Positions 1 through 12,522 of a DNA stretch of 64,000 nt are shown here, piece after piece. Below the pieces are notes generated by a model. The model was not told where the DNA came from, searched no databases, and worked only from the letters and a program-made list of their open reading frames with translations. Positions within the stretch are counted from its first letter, which is position 1. The number at the start of each line of letters is the position of its first letter. The position numbers and the translations under genes were made by a program. This DNA is from Nyssa sinensis (lineage: Eukaryota; Streptophyta; Magnoliopsida; Cornales; Nyssaceae): assembly GCA_008638375.1 (NCBI GenBank), contig CM018032.1, positions 54,852,882 to 54,916,881 of the forward strand. The letters are read 5' to 3'.

Positions 1-1036
1 CATATATATTGCTATTCCCATATATTTTGCTAGGACCCAGGTTCTAACATGGGTTGTTTGAATTTTGATTCGAATTCGATCCATTTATCCAGATATGGTA
101 CAAAAAATTTGATCCGATGATCTAATTTGAATATAATAATTTCTTTAGTTAAATGAATCAGAAATGGATTAAGAAAATTTTATCCGATTTGAGTAAATAT
201 AACATATATATATATATATATTTAATTTTATAAATTATAAATTTAAAAATATATTCTTACATTTTTTATAATGTATCAAATATTAAATTATATAAAACTT
301 TCTTAAGTTAAATTAAGTTGAACTTATATATTTTAAAATTTACATATTATAACATATACATAATATATTAATATGTATTATAATATAATATTTTTTATGC
401 ATAATATATATTAGAATTATAATAAGATTGGATCAAATCCGATCTGATTTGATAATTAACAAATCCGATCTGATTTGATAATTATGGATTAAGAATTTAT
501 AGATATTTTGAAAAAACCCGTTCCAATATTTTTCTTATCAAATATGAATTGAATCACCCTTAATTCGATCCGAATCTGATTCGTTTACAAGCCTAACTCC
601 TATCTAAGTGATGCGAGTATCCACTCTCCACATAGTTGGTGTAAGATTCGATTCTTCATATCACACAACTAATAGTTAGATTCACACACAAGTAGTAGTT
701 AGATTCTCCCTCCCTCATCATTGTATCAAATATACTATTCATATTTTCAATTTGTTAGAAATGAAACAGAGGAACATAAAAGAATACAACATATGAGTAG
801 GTCCATTTGACAAACTGATGCACTTTAACTTCTATATGCATGTAGGAGTTGCTCTTTTGATAGAAATAATGACATCTTCAAAAATACATGCTATTAAAAC
901 TCTGTAATAGTTTGGGAAATTCAGATATTTTACAACAGAACTCAAAACTATTACAGAGTTAGAAAGAGCAATCGATAACTTAAAGAAAAACCTAAGAAAG
1001 TTTGAAGAAGAAAGAATCTTGATCATATGTGTAACT
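1..1036. other. 3' flank of the first gene, AT-rich, no gene seen
   Basis: This stretch is very AT-rich and contains no coding exon that I can support. A (TA)n tract lies near 203-222. A tandem duplication of 24 bp with a 26-bp period lies at 435-458 and 461-484, inside a degenerate repeat rich in GATCCGAT-like words. The first gene, on the minus strand, ends at 1037, so roughly 700-1036 probably includes its 3' UTR. No polyadenylation site was pinned down. Confidence 0.5.
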
Positions 1037-1502
1037 CTACTCGCAAGCCATAATGGTAGGCTCCAATGCAGTAGAGCTATCCCTTTCACACATTTCAGGA
1101 CCGATGCTTAGAACTGCTTCATCCTGCATGATCGCAGACATAATTCGGTGATATGAACTAAAGAAAATCTTAAATTTTTTCTCTTAATTTGAACAAAAAA
1201 AACATCCAAACCTTTGCTAAGATTTCTAAAATATGTTGTTGTGTAATTTCCTGATGAGAAGAAAGCTTCAACTAGATCTGCTAGAACCAGTTGAGGCTGA
1301 GAGACCACTCCATCAAACCAGTCTTGAAGGCGTAAAAAAGAAAGAAAATATCAAACATATCTATCATTTCCAAATATCAACACTTCTTTATGAAAAGAAT
1401 TTGAAAGAAACAGAAAATTGAAATAAGGATAAGAAAGGAAAATAAAAGAAATGATATTTGCAGCATTATGTATTTGAAAATAATACGTTGTTAGAAACAT
1501 AG

Positions 1503-1536
<34 letters not shown>

Positions 1537-4019
1537 CAAATGAAAATGATGATGAATGATATCTTACCAAGAGTGCTGATAGAGTTTTGGGTTCTTTTAT
1601 CGTATCTCCATAAGCTTTGATGTGTAAGAAAAGCAAAACAAGATTGATCTTTGACATAAATGTTTTCGAGGAAGGTGGAGAGAGTGTAGGCAACCGGGTT
1701 GGTAGTATAGGTTTCATCAATCACTACATCCACAGTCTAAATGGGGAAGGAAAATCTGATAAGTATTAGTGAAAAAGATCACAAATATTACCCATTTTTT
1801 CGAATGAATTTAATCTATTTCTAATAATGACTAGTGCATATCTAAAAGAAAAATATCACAACAATGGCTATTTCCAATCACTTTCTTAAGACAAAGTCAA
1901 TAAAATTGGTATCTTTGGTGCGAAATTAGCATCATGTATTTTTTTTGTTGAATAAAGTTCAAGTATTGATAAGAAGAACTTCAAAGAAAAGATACAATGA
2001 AATTATGATTTTAGCATATCTAAATGTTGCTGAAATGAACATCCAATCTAAGTCAAATTAGTCACCAATTATGGCACTGTTTGAATCAACTTACACAGAG
2101 GATGGCATGAAATTCATCCAAGTCATCTGGTTCAGAGATGTTATATGTGACTTTGTTGATCGAGTTGTCAAGATTCACTCCACCTGCATCTTCTACATAC
2201 TGCATCCAAGTTTAAGAAATATACATGAAATTAAGATTTTGAAGAATATAATCAATTTGTTATTTGGTAAAAATTATGTAAAAGTGATTTTAACTGAAAA
2301 TTTTCTCTCTTTATATTGAGTAATGTGCAAGTGATAGGTGTAGGGGTAAAAGTCATGGAAAGGCCAAGAAGTAGGTTTTTTTTACCTTCTCCAAAACTCC
2401 ATTTTGTAACATGGATTTAGTAGGTCCCATTGCAAAACTTAATTTTAATTGTTTGTTCCAAAACACAACTAAAACTCCATTTGAGGTCCAAACCATCGTT
2501 TTGAGGGGAGCAACCGCTCCTCCAAACACCCTCTAAGTGACAGAGACATTAGAAACAAAATATTAACCATTGGAAATGACTAAAACATCATCTGATGAGG
2601 AATTAATGCAAGAGTTCACTTTCTTTCATTGTATTCATTCCTTCACTGTAATAAGAGAAACATTATTTGACACTAATGATGACATAAAAAAATTGTGTGA
2701 AGTTGTGGTCCTTTTGACAGTAGAGGTATTACCCTATTGTAATGTTGAATTACCCTGATTTTTCAGTTGTAGAATATCATTAAAAGAAAATGGGAAGATT
2801 ACATGTTAAGTTGTTAAACCCTTAAAGTTGAGACTTGAGAGCAAATATAGTATTAGCCCTGAATTTTGAGTGCCTCGTTACCTAAAGTTATTTAGTGGGA
2901 CGGTCACTTTACGTCATCATCTGATGTGGTGTGACTTTCTCACACAAAATCTAACACTTTCCTACTTTTATGGAAACATTTTTTATTACCAAAAATTATG
3001 GAATTTTGTGACTCGTCTCTCCAAATGTTGATGTGGAGTGACTGCCCCGCTGAAAAACATAATTTTCATCCTTGGGGGCTCAGCTTGGGCTAAAATTTCA
3101 AGTCTAGAGGTTCTAACTATACATATAACTTTCCCAAATCAAATTGGTACCTTCAATTTGTAGGGTTCTTTTGTAAAAGACCATATACCCTGCAAAAGAA
3201 AAAGGAGGAAGTGAATAACTAGTTTGAATAAGAGTGGCAAAAGATTTCTGATTTCTTCTTTTGTCTATGTCTAATCAGGCAAAAGATGAACATTATGAAC
3301 CCTTTGCAGTGTTATTAAAGTAACTAACAATGATTTTAAAATGAAACAAATGATGGAAGAAGTTGGATAACAAAGAGATAGGTTAAGTCATAATTAATCG
3401 AATATTTTTCGTATTTTCCTTGTTATTTAAATACACATACATCATTGTATTGCATCCAAGCTACTGTTGGTTTGAATGTTGTTGTCTTGCTTGCAGCAGC
3501 TTTGGTCAAGCACAGATAATTCTCTTTAATCTGCAGAACAATTCATTTAAATTTTAAAGAAACAAATATAGGAATCTCTCACAAATTTAAACAAAATAAA
3601 CCAATATTTAATGACAGCTAACTCCACTCCTAGATTGAAATGAATATATTAGTTGTTATGTCTTCCCCCTTCACTACAATAGTTTCTCCTCCATAAACAG
3701 ACCCTTCATTCTTGTATGACTAAGAAAAGAAAAAGAAAATTGAAGGTGAAATTTAACAACATTTCATAAAGATTGTGATATTTCTTACTGCATCATAGAC
3801 TTGATTTGCTCTGGTTTCCAAATTTGCAAAAACTCCCAAGTACTTTATCCACTCTGCGCGCTGAGAATAGAAGGATAATCATCATATATTTATCATCACC
3901 ATGAATATATATATATATATATATATATCAGGTTCTATTCATGAAAATGCCCATGGATAAATATATGTGCTTATATATATCAGGTTCTATTCAAGAGAAT
4001 GCCCATGGATAAATATATT

Positions 4020-4055
<36 letters not shown>

Positions 4056-7000
4056 GCTTGTGTTGAAATGGTTGTCCCATCAGCTTTTCTCAATATGTTG
4101 TGTCTTATCAAATTACACCACCCTGTCATTAATATATTTCACATGATCAAGCTGATCGGCAAGCAGATAGGTATCACCACCATGAACATATCAGCTTCTA
4201 TTCAAGGATATGCCCATGGATAAATATATGTGCTTACATATATATAAAGTGTTTGTGTTGAAATGGTTGTCCCATCACTGTTTTATGAACTAATAGTAAA
4301 AAGCTGATGAGGATTTGATAAAAGAACAATAGTGGATTGAGGATACCTTGTAATAGTTTTGAGCAACCGAAAACATAGAAGCTTAAGACTTTTCAGATTC
4401 AGTAACATTGAATAGCCGGGGAGAAGGGGTTTCTGGATTTAGCATTGCAAATGTCCAAGACACATAGGAGTTCCTTCAATTGTGAGTGAAGTGTGAAATC
4501 AATTTTTAGCTAAAGTCCCAAAAAATAACACTTAGAGAGAGAGAGAGAGAGTCAATAAGCCTCATGATGCTGGAGAATCTTGAAGGATTTTCAAGAAGGG
4601 AAGATCCCTTTCTCTTTCAATGACTCTTCAATTAATTAATTTATACTATTGCCATGTATCAGATACTCACTGAAATTCTGGTTAATAGGTTGAGAATGTT
4701 TTGACAGAGTGAATTTTCATGGACATTGCAGAAACTTTTTTGCTGGTTTGGGAGTTGGTCTCAGATAATGGATTACAGTTTCCATTCTGAAGGAGGAAGA
4801 AAAGTAAAAAAGTTTTCCCTTTTTGGGTTTTAGATTTCCCCTGTTTGTGAGTATATGGAAATTAAATTGTTTATTCTCTATATTTTAATAATGGAGAAGA
4901 GGGTAGGTTCTTTCTTAAAGGGGTTTCAACCAAGGTGATCTAAAATCTTCTTCCATGCTCAGTATTCAGTTCAGGAGCAGGTCGGATTCTATAGTTAAGT
5001 CCATTTGCTTTTATGAAGATTACTTCTTGAAAATAGAAAATTTTAGCAAAAGTTGCTACATTATATCCTTGTAAGTATTGACTGCTAGTTAAACTCCGCC
5101 TGTGTTATGTTTTGTGTCAATGTGCCATAGCATTAAATGGCCGGTTTCAAGTCTGAATAAAGGAGGAGGGTTGCATTAGGTAACTGACAGCGAGCGTAAA
5201 ATCTTATCAAATCTCTTATGAACATGAATCTTAAAATTAATCGGGTCGTAAATAGAATGACATGATGAGACATGATTCATGTAGATGCAACCGATCCCTA
5301 ATAGTTGGGATAAGGTTTTATTGAGTTGAGTTAAAGTATTGACTGCTAGCTGCCTAGCATTACAGGGAATTTTGGTCATATGAAATACTTTCCCTCTGCC
5401 TAAAGAGCTCTGCTATGTCAAGGTGAGCTTAAGCCCTTATGTTATATTTATAAAGCATTCAGTAAAATCTTGAATAAGGCTACAGGTGGGCTCACAACTT
5501 GCTAGAACTAGTGCAGTAACATTTATCGACCTTGAAGTTTTGAACTTTGGCACGGTTGCGAGTAACATTCATGCTCATACCTGGAGAGGAGTTCCCTCCC
5601 CAGACGGGAGAAAAGTCGCAAAATTGCAAGAACGCGCTTGATCACTGTTGCCAATAAAATGTGCTGCAAATTGTGTGAGCTGCTGCGGCTCGCTTTTGTT
5701 TATCATCTCAATCTGTCCCTCCTCGTATAGTTTAAGCACACACTGAGAACTGACCATGTCTGATGTTATGCCCTTCAAATTCTCTAGCAAGCCCAGCAGC
5801 TACCCAAAACAATATGCATTAAATTATAAACCCTAAAAAGGAAAATGAAGAAGAATTTCTTATATATAGCATTGTAGTGCAGGCATGACATCTAAAAATA
5901 AACAGTTAGGGATTCAATTCTTACCATTGAGACCAATAATGTAAGGCCATGTTTAGACAATTTGGATAGGATAATCATATACTCTTCTTAGTAGTTAAAT
6001 GTTTTACAGGGTTATATTATCCAAGTCAATGGAAGACACCAAACGTCAGACGGAATACCCTGTTATCCCGTTAGTCCAAACGAGGAAGTATTTATTTAAG
6101 TCCCATGGAAATGGAAACATTCTACTGCAATAGGACTTGGGAGGCATAAATCCATCCTCAAAACTTGGAGGATCTTTCTTCCATTAAAATTGAAAGATGC
6201 CTTGTGAGGTATAGTTTGTATTTCTCATCAAGAAATGGGCCCATAAACACCAAGAGTTGTGTTCAACTGGCAGCTCCCTTAGGCTAACACACAGAGGGCA
6301 AATGGGTGCAGGAAGGGCTAAAGCCTGGTTCTTCATCACAAGTAAAAAACCCAATGGCTCTGAACTTTATATGGGCTTAAAGAATAAGTTCTAAATTGGT
6401 AATTATTGGTATTGCCAATTGCCAATTGCCAATTGCCAAGTGCCAAACAGGTCAGTATGACAGAAAGACTGGAGCAATCAGCAATGTGATTTCAGGTTCT
6501 AGCCATTGATAATAACCAAACTATGAGCATGATGACTTACAGAAGCCAGAAATCCTCACCTCGAAGAAAGAAACTGAGAGTAGGGGGAAAGAAAAACAAG
6601 CCAAGGAGAAGAAAAAAAAAAAACACTTATTGTCAGATTAAATGAAATCAATGTAAAAAAGAGGGAAAAAAAAAAGAAAGAAAAAAGAGTAATGCTACTC
6701 TGAACTTGAACTTATCTGAAATATAATATTTTAATCATTAGATGACTTAGGAATTAAAATATAATAATTGAGATAAATAAAAATTCAATCCATCTAATGA
6801 TTAAAATACTGTGTTTCATATAAGTTCGAATTAAAAAAAAAAGTTAAAAAATTCAAAATAAATGTGGTATTTAATAGTTATGGGCAAGGAAAAGATATAT
6901 GTACCTGGAAAAAAATCAGTGTCAATTGAGTAGTTTGACAATGGGATGACAAATGATTTGATTCTTGAAGTGCAATATTTCATCCTTGCTGCCATCCTTG

Positions 7001-10000
7001 AATTCTTCTGCAGCAATAAATTCATTATAGAAAAAAGAAGGATTGTGTTAAATAATTCTGTCAATGTAAAAAATTGTCATATCTCATTATAAATATAAAT
7101 AATTTATTATAAAATAGTCACGAATTATTAAATAAATCCTTAGTTATGAAAAAGGGAGATCTCATTGAAGCTCGTATTGCAGTTCAGAGCATGTGGGCTG
7201 GAGTGCAAGAAGAATTTTATCCTTTTACAAGAGAACTTCCTTTATAAAAATGTGCCATTATAGATATAAAAATCGCATTAAGAATATGTTTGATTTAGTT
7301 TTCAAAAGCACCTAATGTATTTTAATTAGAGTGAGATATGTGGTAGTGTCAGTTAAAAGTTCTTTAATATATATATTGTAAAAATAAAATAAAGAGGGAA
7401 GAATAGAAAAAATAAACACAAATTTTACGTAATTCAGGTTTTCGTTATCTATATCCACAGACTAAACCTCCATAATATCTTTTTATTTTATTTCTCTGGC
7501 ATATATACAAGCTTTACAATGAGAAGAGATATATATAAGAAGAAGAATAAAGCCATATAAGGTAAGATGTCATCAATCCACCAAATTTAGGAAAGAAAAA
7601 TTTTTTCCTCATAAAGAAGAAAAGTCTTCCATTTTGAACAAGGAAAATCTTCTATCCATTTGAATGAGGAAAGTCTTTCTTTTCTTGAAGGAGGAAAGTC
7701 TTCCAATTGAATAAGAAGGAAAAATCTTTCTTCCCTTGAATAACTCAATACTCCCCTCAAGTTGGAACGTGAATATCATGAATGCCCAACTTGTTACCAA
7801 GATAAGGTAAATTGCTCCCTTTCGAGTGGCTTAGGGAAGATATTTGCGAGTTGACGAGAATAAGCAACATAAGATGTTTGAATCAACCCAGCTTGAATTT
7901 TTTCACGAATAAGGTGACAATCCAATTCAATATGTTTTGTTTCGCTCATGAAATACAGGATTGGCAGCGATATGGATAGCAGCTTTGTTGTCACAATGAA
8001 GTTGCATAGGTTGCAAATGATTAACTCCCAAATCCTTGAGTAAAGATCGTAACCAAATTAATTCACAAGTGGTAGCAAGTCATTGCCCGATATTCAGCTT
8101 CGGTCGAGGAACTGAGAGACAGTGGATTGTTTCTTACTTTTCCATGAAATAGGACTAGCTCCTAAAAAGGATACAATATCCCATGGTAGAGCGTCGAGTA
8201 GTTGGACAAGTAACCCAATCGGAGTCACAATAGGCTTGAATCTGAAGAGAGCTATAAGAGGATAAAAGAATCCTTTTTCCTGGTGCAGCCTTAAGATATC
8301 TAAGTACATGATAGGCAGCATCAAGATGTGGTTTCCGTGGCATATGCCTAAACTGGTTGAGAAGTTGTACCGAGTAAACAATATCAGGCGGGGTGATGGT
8401 AAGGTAAATAAGGTACCCAACTAATCGTCTGTATTGACTAGGGTCATCCAATGGATCTCCATCATCTGGGGTAAGTTTGATATTTTGGACCATAAGAAAA
8501 GTAATAGGTTTGACACCTAATAGACCTGCATCATGTAAGATTTCCAAGGCATACTTTCTTTGAGAAAGAAAAATTCCTTGTTTGGAACGAGCAACTTCAA
8601 TACCCAAAAAATATTTTAAGAGGCCAAGATCTTTGATATGGAAGAGAATGTAAAGAAAATCCTTGAGTGCTTGAATGGAAAGATTGTTGTTTCCAGTCAT
8701 AATGATATCATCTACATAAACTAATATAATAGTTATAGAAGAACCCACTGTGGAAGTAAACAAAGAATAATCACAAGCAGACTGTTTAAAACCAGCATGG
8801 CGAAGAGCAGAAGAAAATTTATCAAACCAGTTACGAGACGCTTGTTTGGTCGAGTCCATACAAAGACTTGTGTAATCGACATACCAAGTGCTCCCCCTTA
8901 TAACGGAATCCAAGAGGAAGGTACATGTAAACTTCTTCACGAAAATCTCCATGTAAGAAAGCATTATGAACATCAAGTTGATGGAGAGGCCATTGTTTAA
9001 TAGATGCTACAGCTAGCACACAACGGACGGTCACTAAGTTGGCAATAGGAGTGAAGGTTTCATGGTAATCAAGACCTTCAGTTTGAGTGTACCTTAGCAA
9101 CAAGACTGGTTTTATACCTTTCAATGGAACCATTAGATCGATGCTTGATCTTGTACACCCATTTACAATCAATGGGAGTTTTACCAAGAGATAGTTGAGT
9201 GAGCGACCATGTATGGTTCTTGTTAAGTGCATCAATTTCGGTTGTTATAGCCACGCACCACTTGGGATATTGAAATGCTTGGGAAAAGGATATAGGCTCG
9301 ATCTCAGTAGAAATAATAGCAGTAAAAACATAATGAGAAGAAGATAAATTAGAATAAGAAATGCAATCAGTGAAGAGGATAAGTAACACCATTTGATGGA
9401 GAGGGTGACTAGGATTGGCATGTCATAAGTGAACGTTGAGTGATGAGAGAACAATGATAATCTTGAAGGTGATTAGGAGGACGATATGTACAGAGAAGAA
9501 CGACGAAGTAGAGGTTGTGGAGAAGGTGAAAGGATTGAAGAAGGTTCCACACTAAGAGGTTTTGGATCAATGGGGGCGTGATCAGTCACGGGTAATAGAA
9601 GAACAATAGAAGATGAATTTGTAGGTGAATGGTATTGTTGAAAGGAAAAAATATGCTCATGGAATGTAACATCACGACTAGTGAATATGACATGTTTTTT
9701 AAGATCATAGACCCGATATCCACGTTGACCAAAAGGATAACCGACAAAGATCCCTTTAATGGCATAAAGATAAAATTTGTGTTTATGAGGTGACATGTTT
9801 TGTACATAACATAAACACCCAAAAACATGCAAATGGTGATATGATGATTTGGTGTGAAGTAGGGTCTCATGAGGTGACTTTTTAGACAATAATGGTGTAG
9901 GCAGACGGTTGATGAGATAAGCTGCAGTAAGGATGCATTCCCCCCAAAATTTTAATGGTAAGTGAGCTTGAAAGAGAAGAGCTCTAGATACGTCCACAAG

Positions 10001-12479
10001 ATGACGATTTTTGCTTTCAAGCCACTCCATTTTTTTGGGAAGTGCCAACACAAATTCTTTGATGAATAATCCCATGGGTATTAAAGAAATGGTACATGGA
10101 AGTAAATTCACAACCATTATCACTTCGAATTTTTTTAATAGAACATTGGAATTGATTTTAGACCATAGCAAAAAAATTTTGAAGAATAGATTGAGTTTCA
10201 GATTTATTCTTCATCAAATATACCCATGTGCAATTTGAGAAATCATCAATAATGGTTAAAAAATAACGAACACTAGAAATGGATTGGACAAAGAAATCAC
10301 CCCATATATCAACATGGATTAAAGCAAAAAGATCATCACGGATTAAAGCAAAAAGATCATCACATCTATTATTTTCATTAGAAAAAGGTAACCAAGTGTG
10401 CTTGGCTAACGGACATATAGTATAAAAACCATTAGAACAACTAGATATGCCAGTAACAGTTTTTGACAAAATAGAAAGCCTTAGCATGGGATGGATGACC
10501 TAAATGCTAATGCACCATGTTCTTTACCTAGTCCAATCACCTTCTTCGTTGTAAGGTTCTTAAAAACACAAAAACCAGAGAAAAAAATGAGAGCACAATT
10601 TAGTGATTTTGTGAGTTTACTAACAGATAAAAGATTAAAAGTAAATGTTGGTGAACAAAGGGCATGATCAAGATGTAATGTATTAGAAAGATTAATACTA
10701 CCAATGTGAGAAATAGGGACTGAAGTACCATTTGAAAAACGAATGGATTTACCATTTGTACTAGAAATGGTATTTGAATAACAAATGAGCAGAAGAAACA
10801 GTATAATCTGTAGCACCAGTATTAATAACCCATAAGAATTCATGTGACTGGAGATTGGTAAAAGACTTACCAATAAGGTTAACAGAGGCTTGAGAGTAAG
10901 AATGAATGTTGAGGAGAGAGATTAACTACTGATATTGCTTGGTTGTTAATTCATATTTAACATCCTTGGAAGCTGGATTAGCATCAGATGTGGCTGAGGC
11001 AGCATTAGCTTGCTTGGGTGGAAAACCATGAAGCTTGAAGCATTTAGCTATTGTATGCCCAAGTTTATCACAATAAGTGCAATGTGGTCGATTTTGACCT
11101 TTATTTTCAGCACTACCTTGTGAATTTTCCTTATTATTCATCCTTGTATTATGATTCCAGTAGGTTGCTGAAATTTCCTTTGGCAACAACAAGAGCAACG
11201 ACATCTGGTTGGACTGGTATGACAGAATGAATTTCTCTTTGTTTTTCTTCTTGAAGTACAATAGAAGTAAACCTTACCCATTGAAAGAAGAGGTTTAATA
11301 GCAAGAATATGACTGTGAAAAGCAGCATATGACTCATTTAACCCATCAAAAATTGATAAATGTGTTCATGTTGTTCATGTTCAAAAAGCACTTTAGAAAC
11401 ACCACAAGTGCAATCAAGAATAGTACCACTATAGGAAGCAAGTTCGTCCCAAAGAGATTTCAGTTTAGCGAAATATGATATGATGGAGGCTTGTTCTTGA
11501 ATGGTATTGCATATAGATCATTTGATCTGAAAAATTTAGTTGCACTTTCTTGAGAGAATCGACATTTGAGATCATTCCAAACTTTCTTTATCGTATCAAT
11601 ATAGATGACACTATTAGAAATATCTGGAGATATAGAATTTAATAACTATGATAACACCATGTCATTGAAGTGTAACCATTCAGTGGTCTCAGTAATAGAG
11701 CCGCCTGGTTTTGTAAGAGTCCCGTTTATATGACTCAATTTGATTTTAGCCGAAAGAGCCATTCTCATTGCCCAACACCAAGTGGGATAATTATCGCCAT
11801 TAAAGAGTTGAGAAACTAGAACAACACCTGGACTATCATATGGATGAAGATAATAAGGAGAAATTAATATTGGAATTATGTGACCCATTGATTGTAGGTA
11901 TGACTGAATCTATTCAGTCATTGTATGTGAGAGAAGAAACAGAGAGAATCAATCAAAAAAAAAAAATGTTTGGATGATTAAAAAAAAATGCGGAAAGGAT
12001 GTCTCAGAATCGAGATGCTCTGACACCATGTAAAAATAAAATAAAGAGGGAAGAATAAAAATAAATAAACTTAAGTCTTACGTGATTCGGCTTTGGTTGC
12101 TTACATCTACGGACTAAACCTCTATAATATCTTTTTATTTTATTTCTCTCACATATATACAAGCTTTACAACGAGAAGAGATATATACAAAAAAGAAAAA
12201 TAAAACCATATAAGGTAAGATGTAATCAATCTAATCAAATTTAGAAAAAGAAAATTTTTTTCTCATAAAAAAGGAAAGTTTTTTATTTTGAATAAGAAAA
12301 AGTCTTCTCATCCATTTGAATAAGGAAAGTTTTCTCCTCTTCACAGAAAAAAGTCTTTCTTTTTTCAAGGAGGAAAGTTTTTCAATTGAATAAGTTTCTT
12401 CAGTAAAATATTTTTTTTCTTAAATAACGTCAATATATATATGTGTGTGTGTGTGTGATACGTGAGTTTTTAATATTCT

Positions 12480-12522
<43 letters not shown>

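Larger units (their letters stand above)
7377..12432 (-). mobile_element. Decayed Ty1/copia LTR retrotransposon in intron 1 of the secreted-protein gene
   Basis: A 5056-bp element, read on the minus strand: 5' LTR 12432-12029, primer-binding site, gag, protease, integrase, reverse transcriptase, RNase H, polypurine tract, 3' LTR 7747-7377. Protease-integrase-RT-RNase H is the Ty1/copia order. The coding region is broken by several frameshifts and stops, so it cannot be autonomous. It sits in TA-rich DNA (ATATAT on both sides), which hides the expected 5-bp target duplication. It has the same orientation as the host gene, so its LTR promoter and poly(A) signals would act in the sense direction. 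Confidence 0.93.

Noticed and set aside
600..720. Possible SINE head with a GATTCGATTCTTC box B
   Set aside because: The box A candidate is weak, no second copy was found and no tail is visible.
5230..5379. 67-codon minus-strand open frame
   Set aside because: It lies over the non-LTR retroelement tail and is antisense to it.
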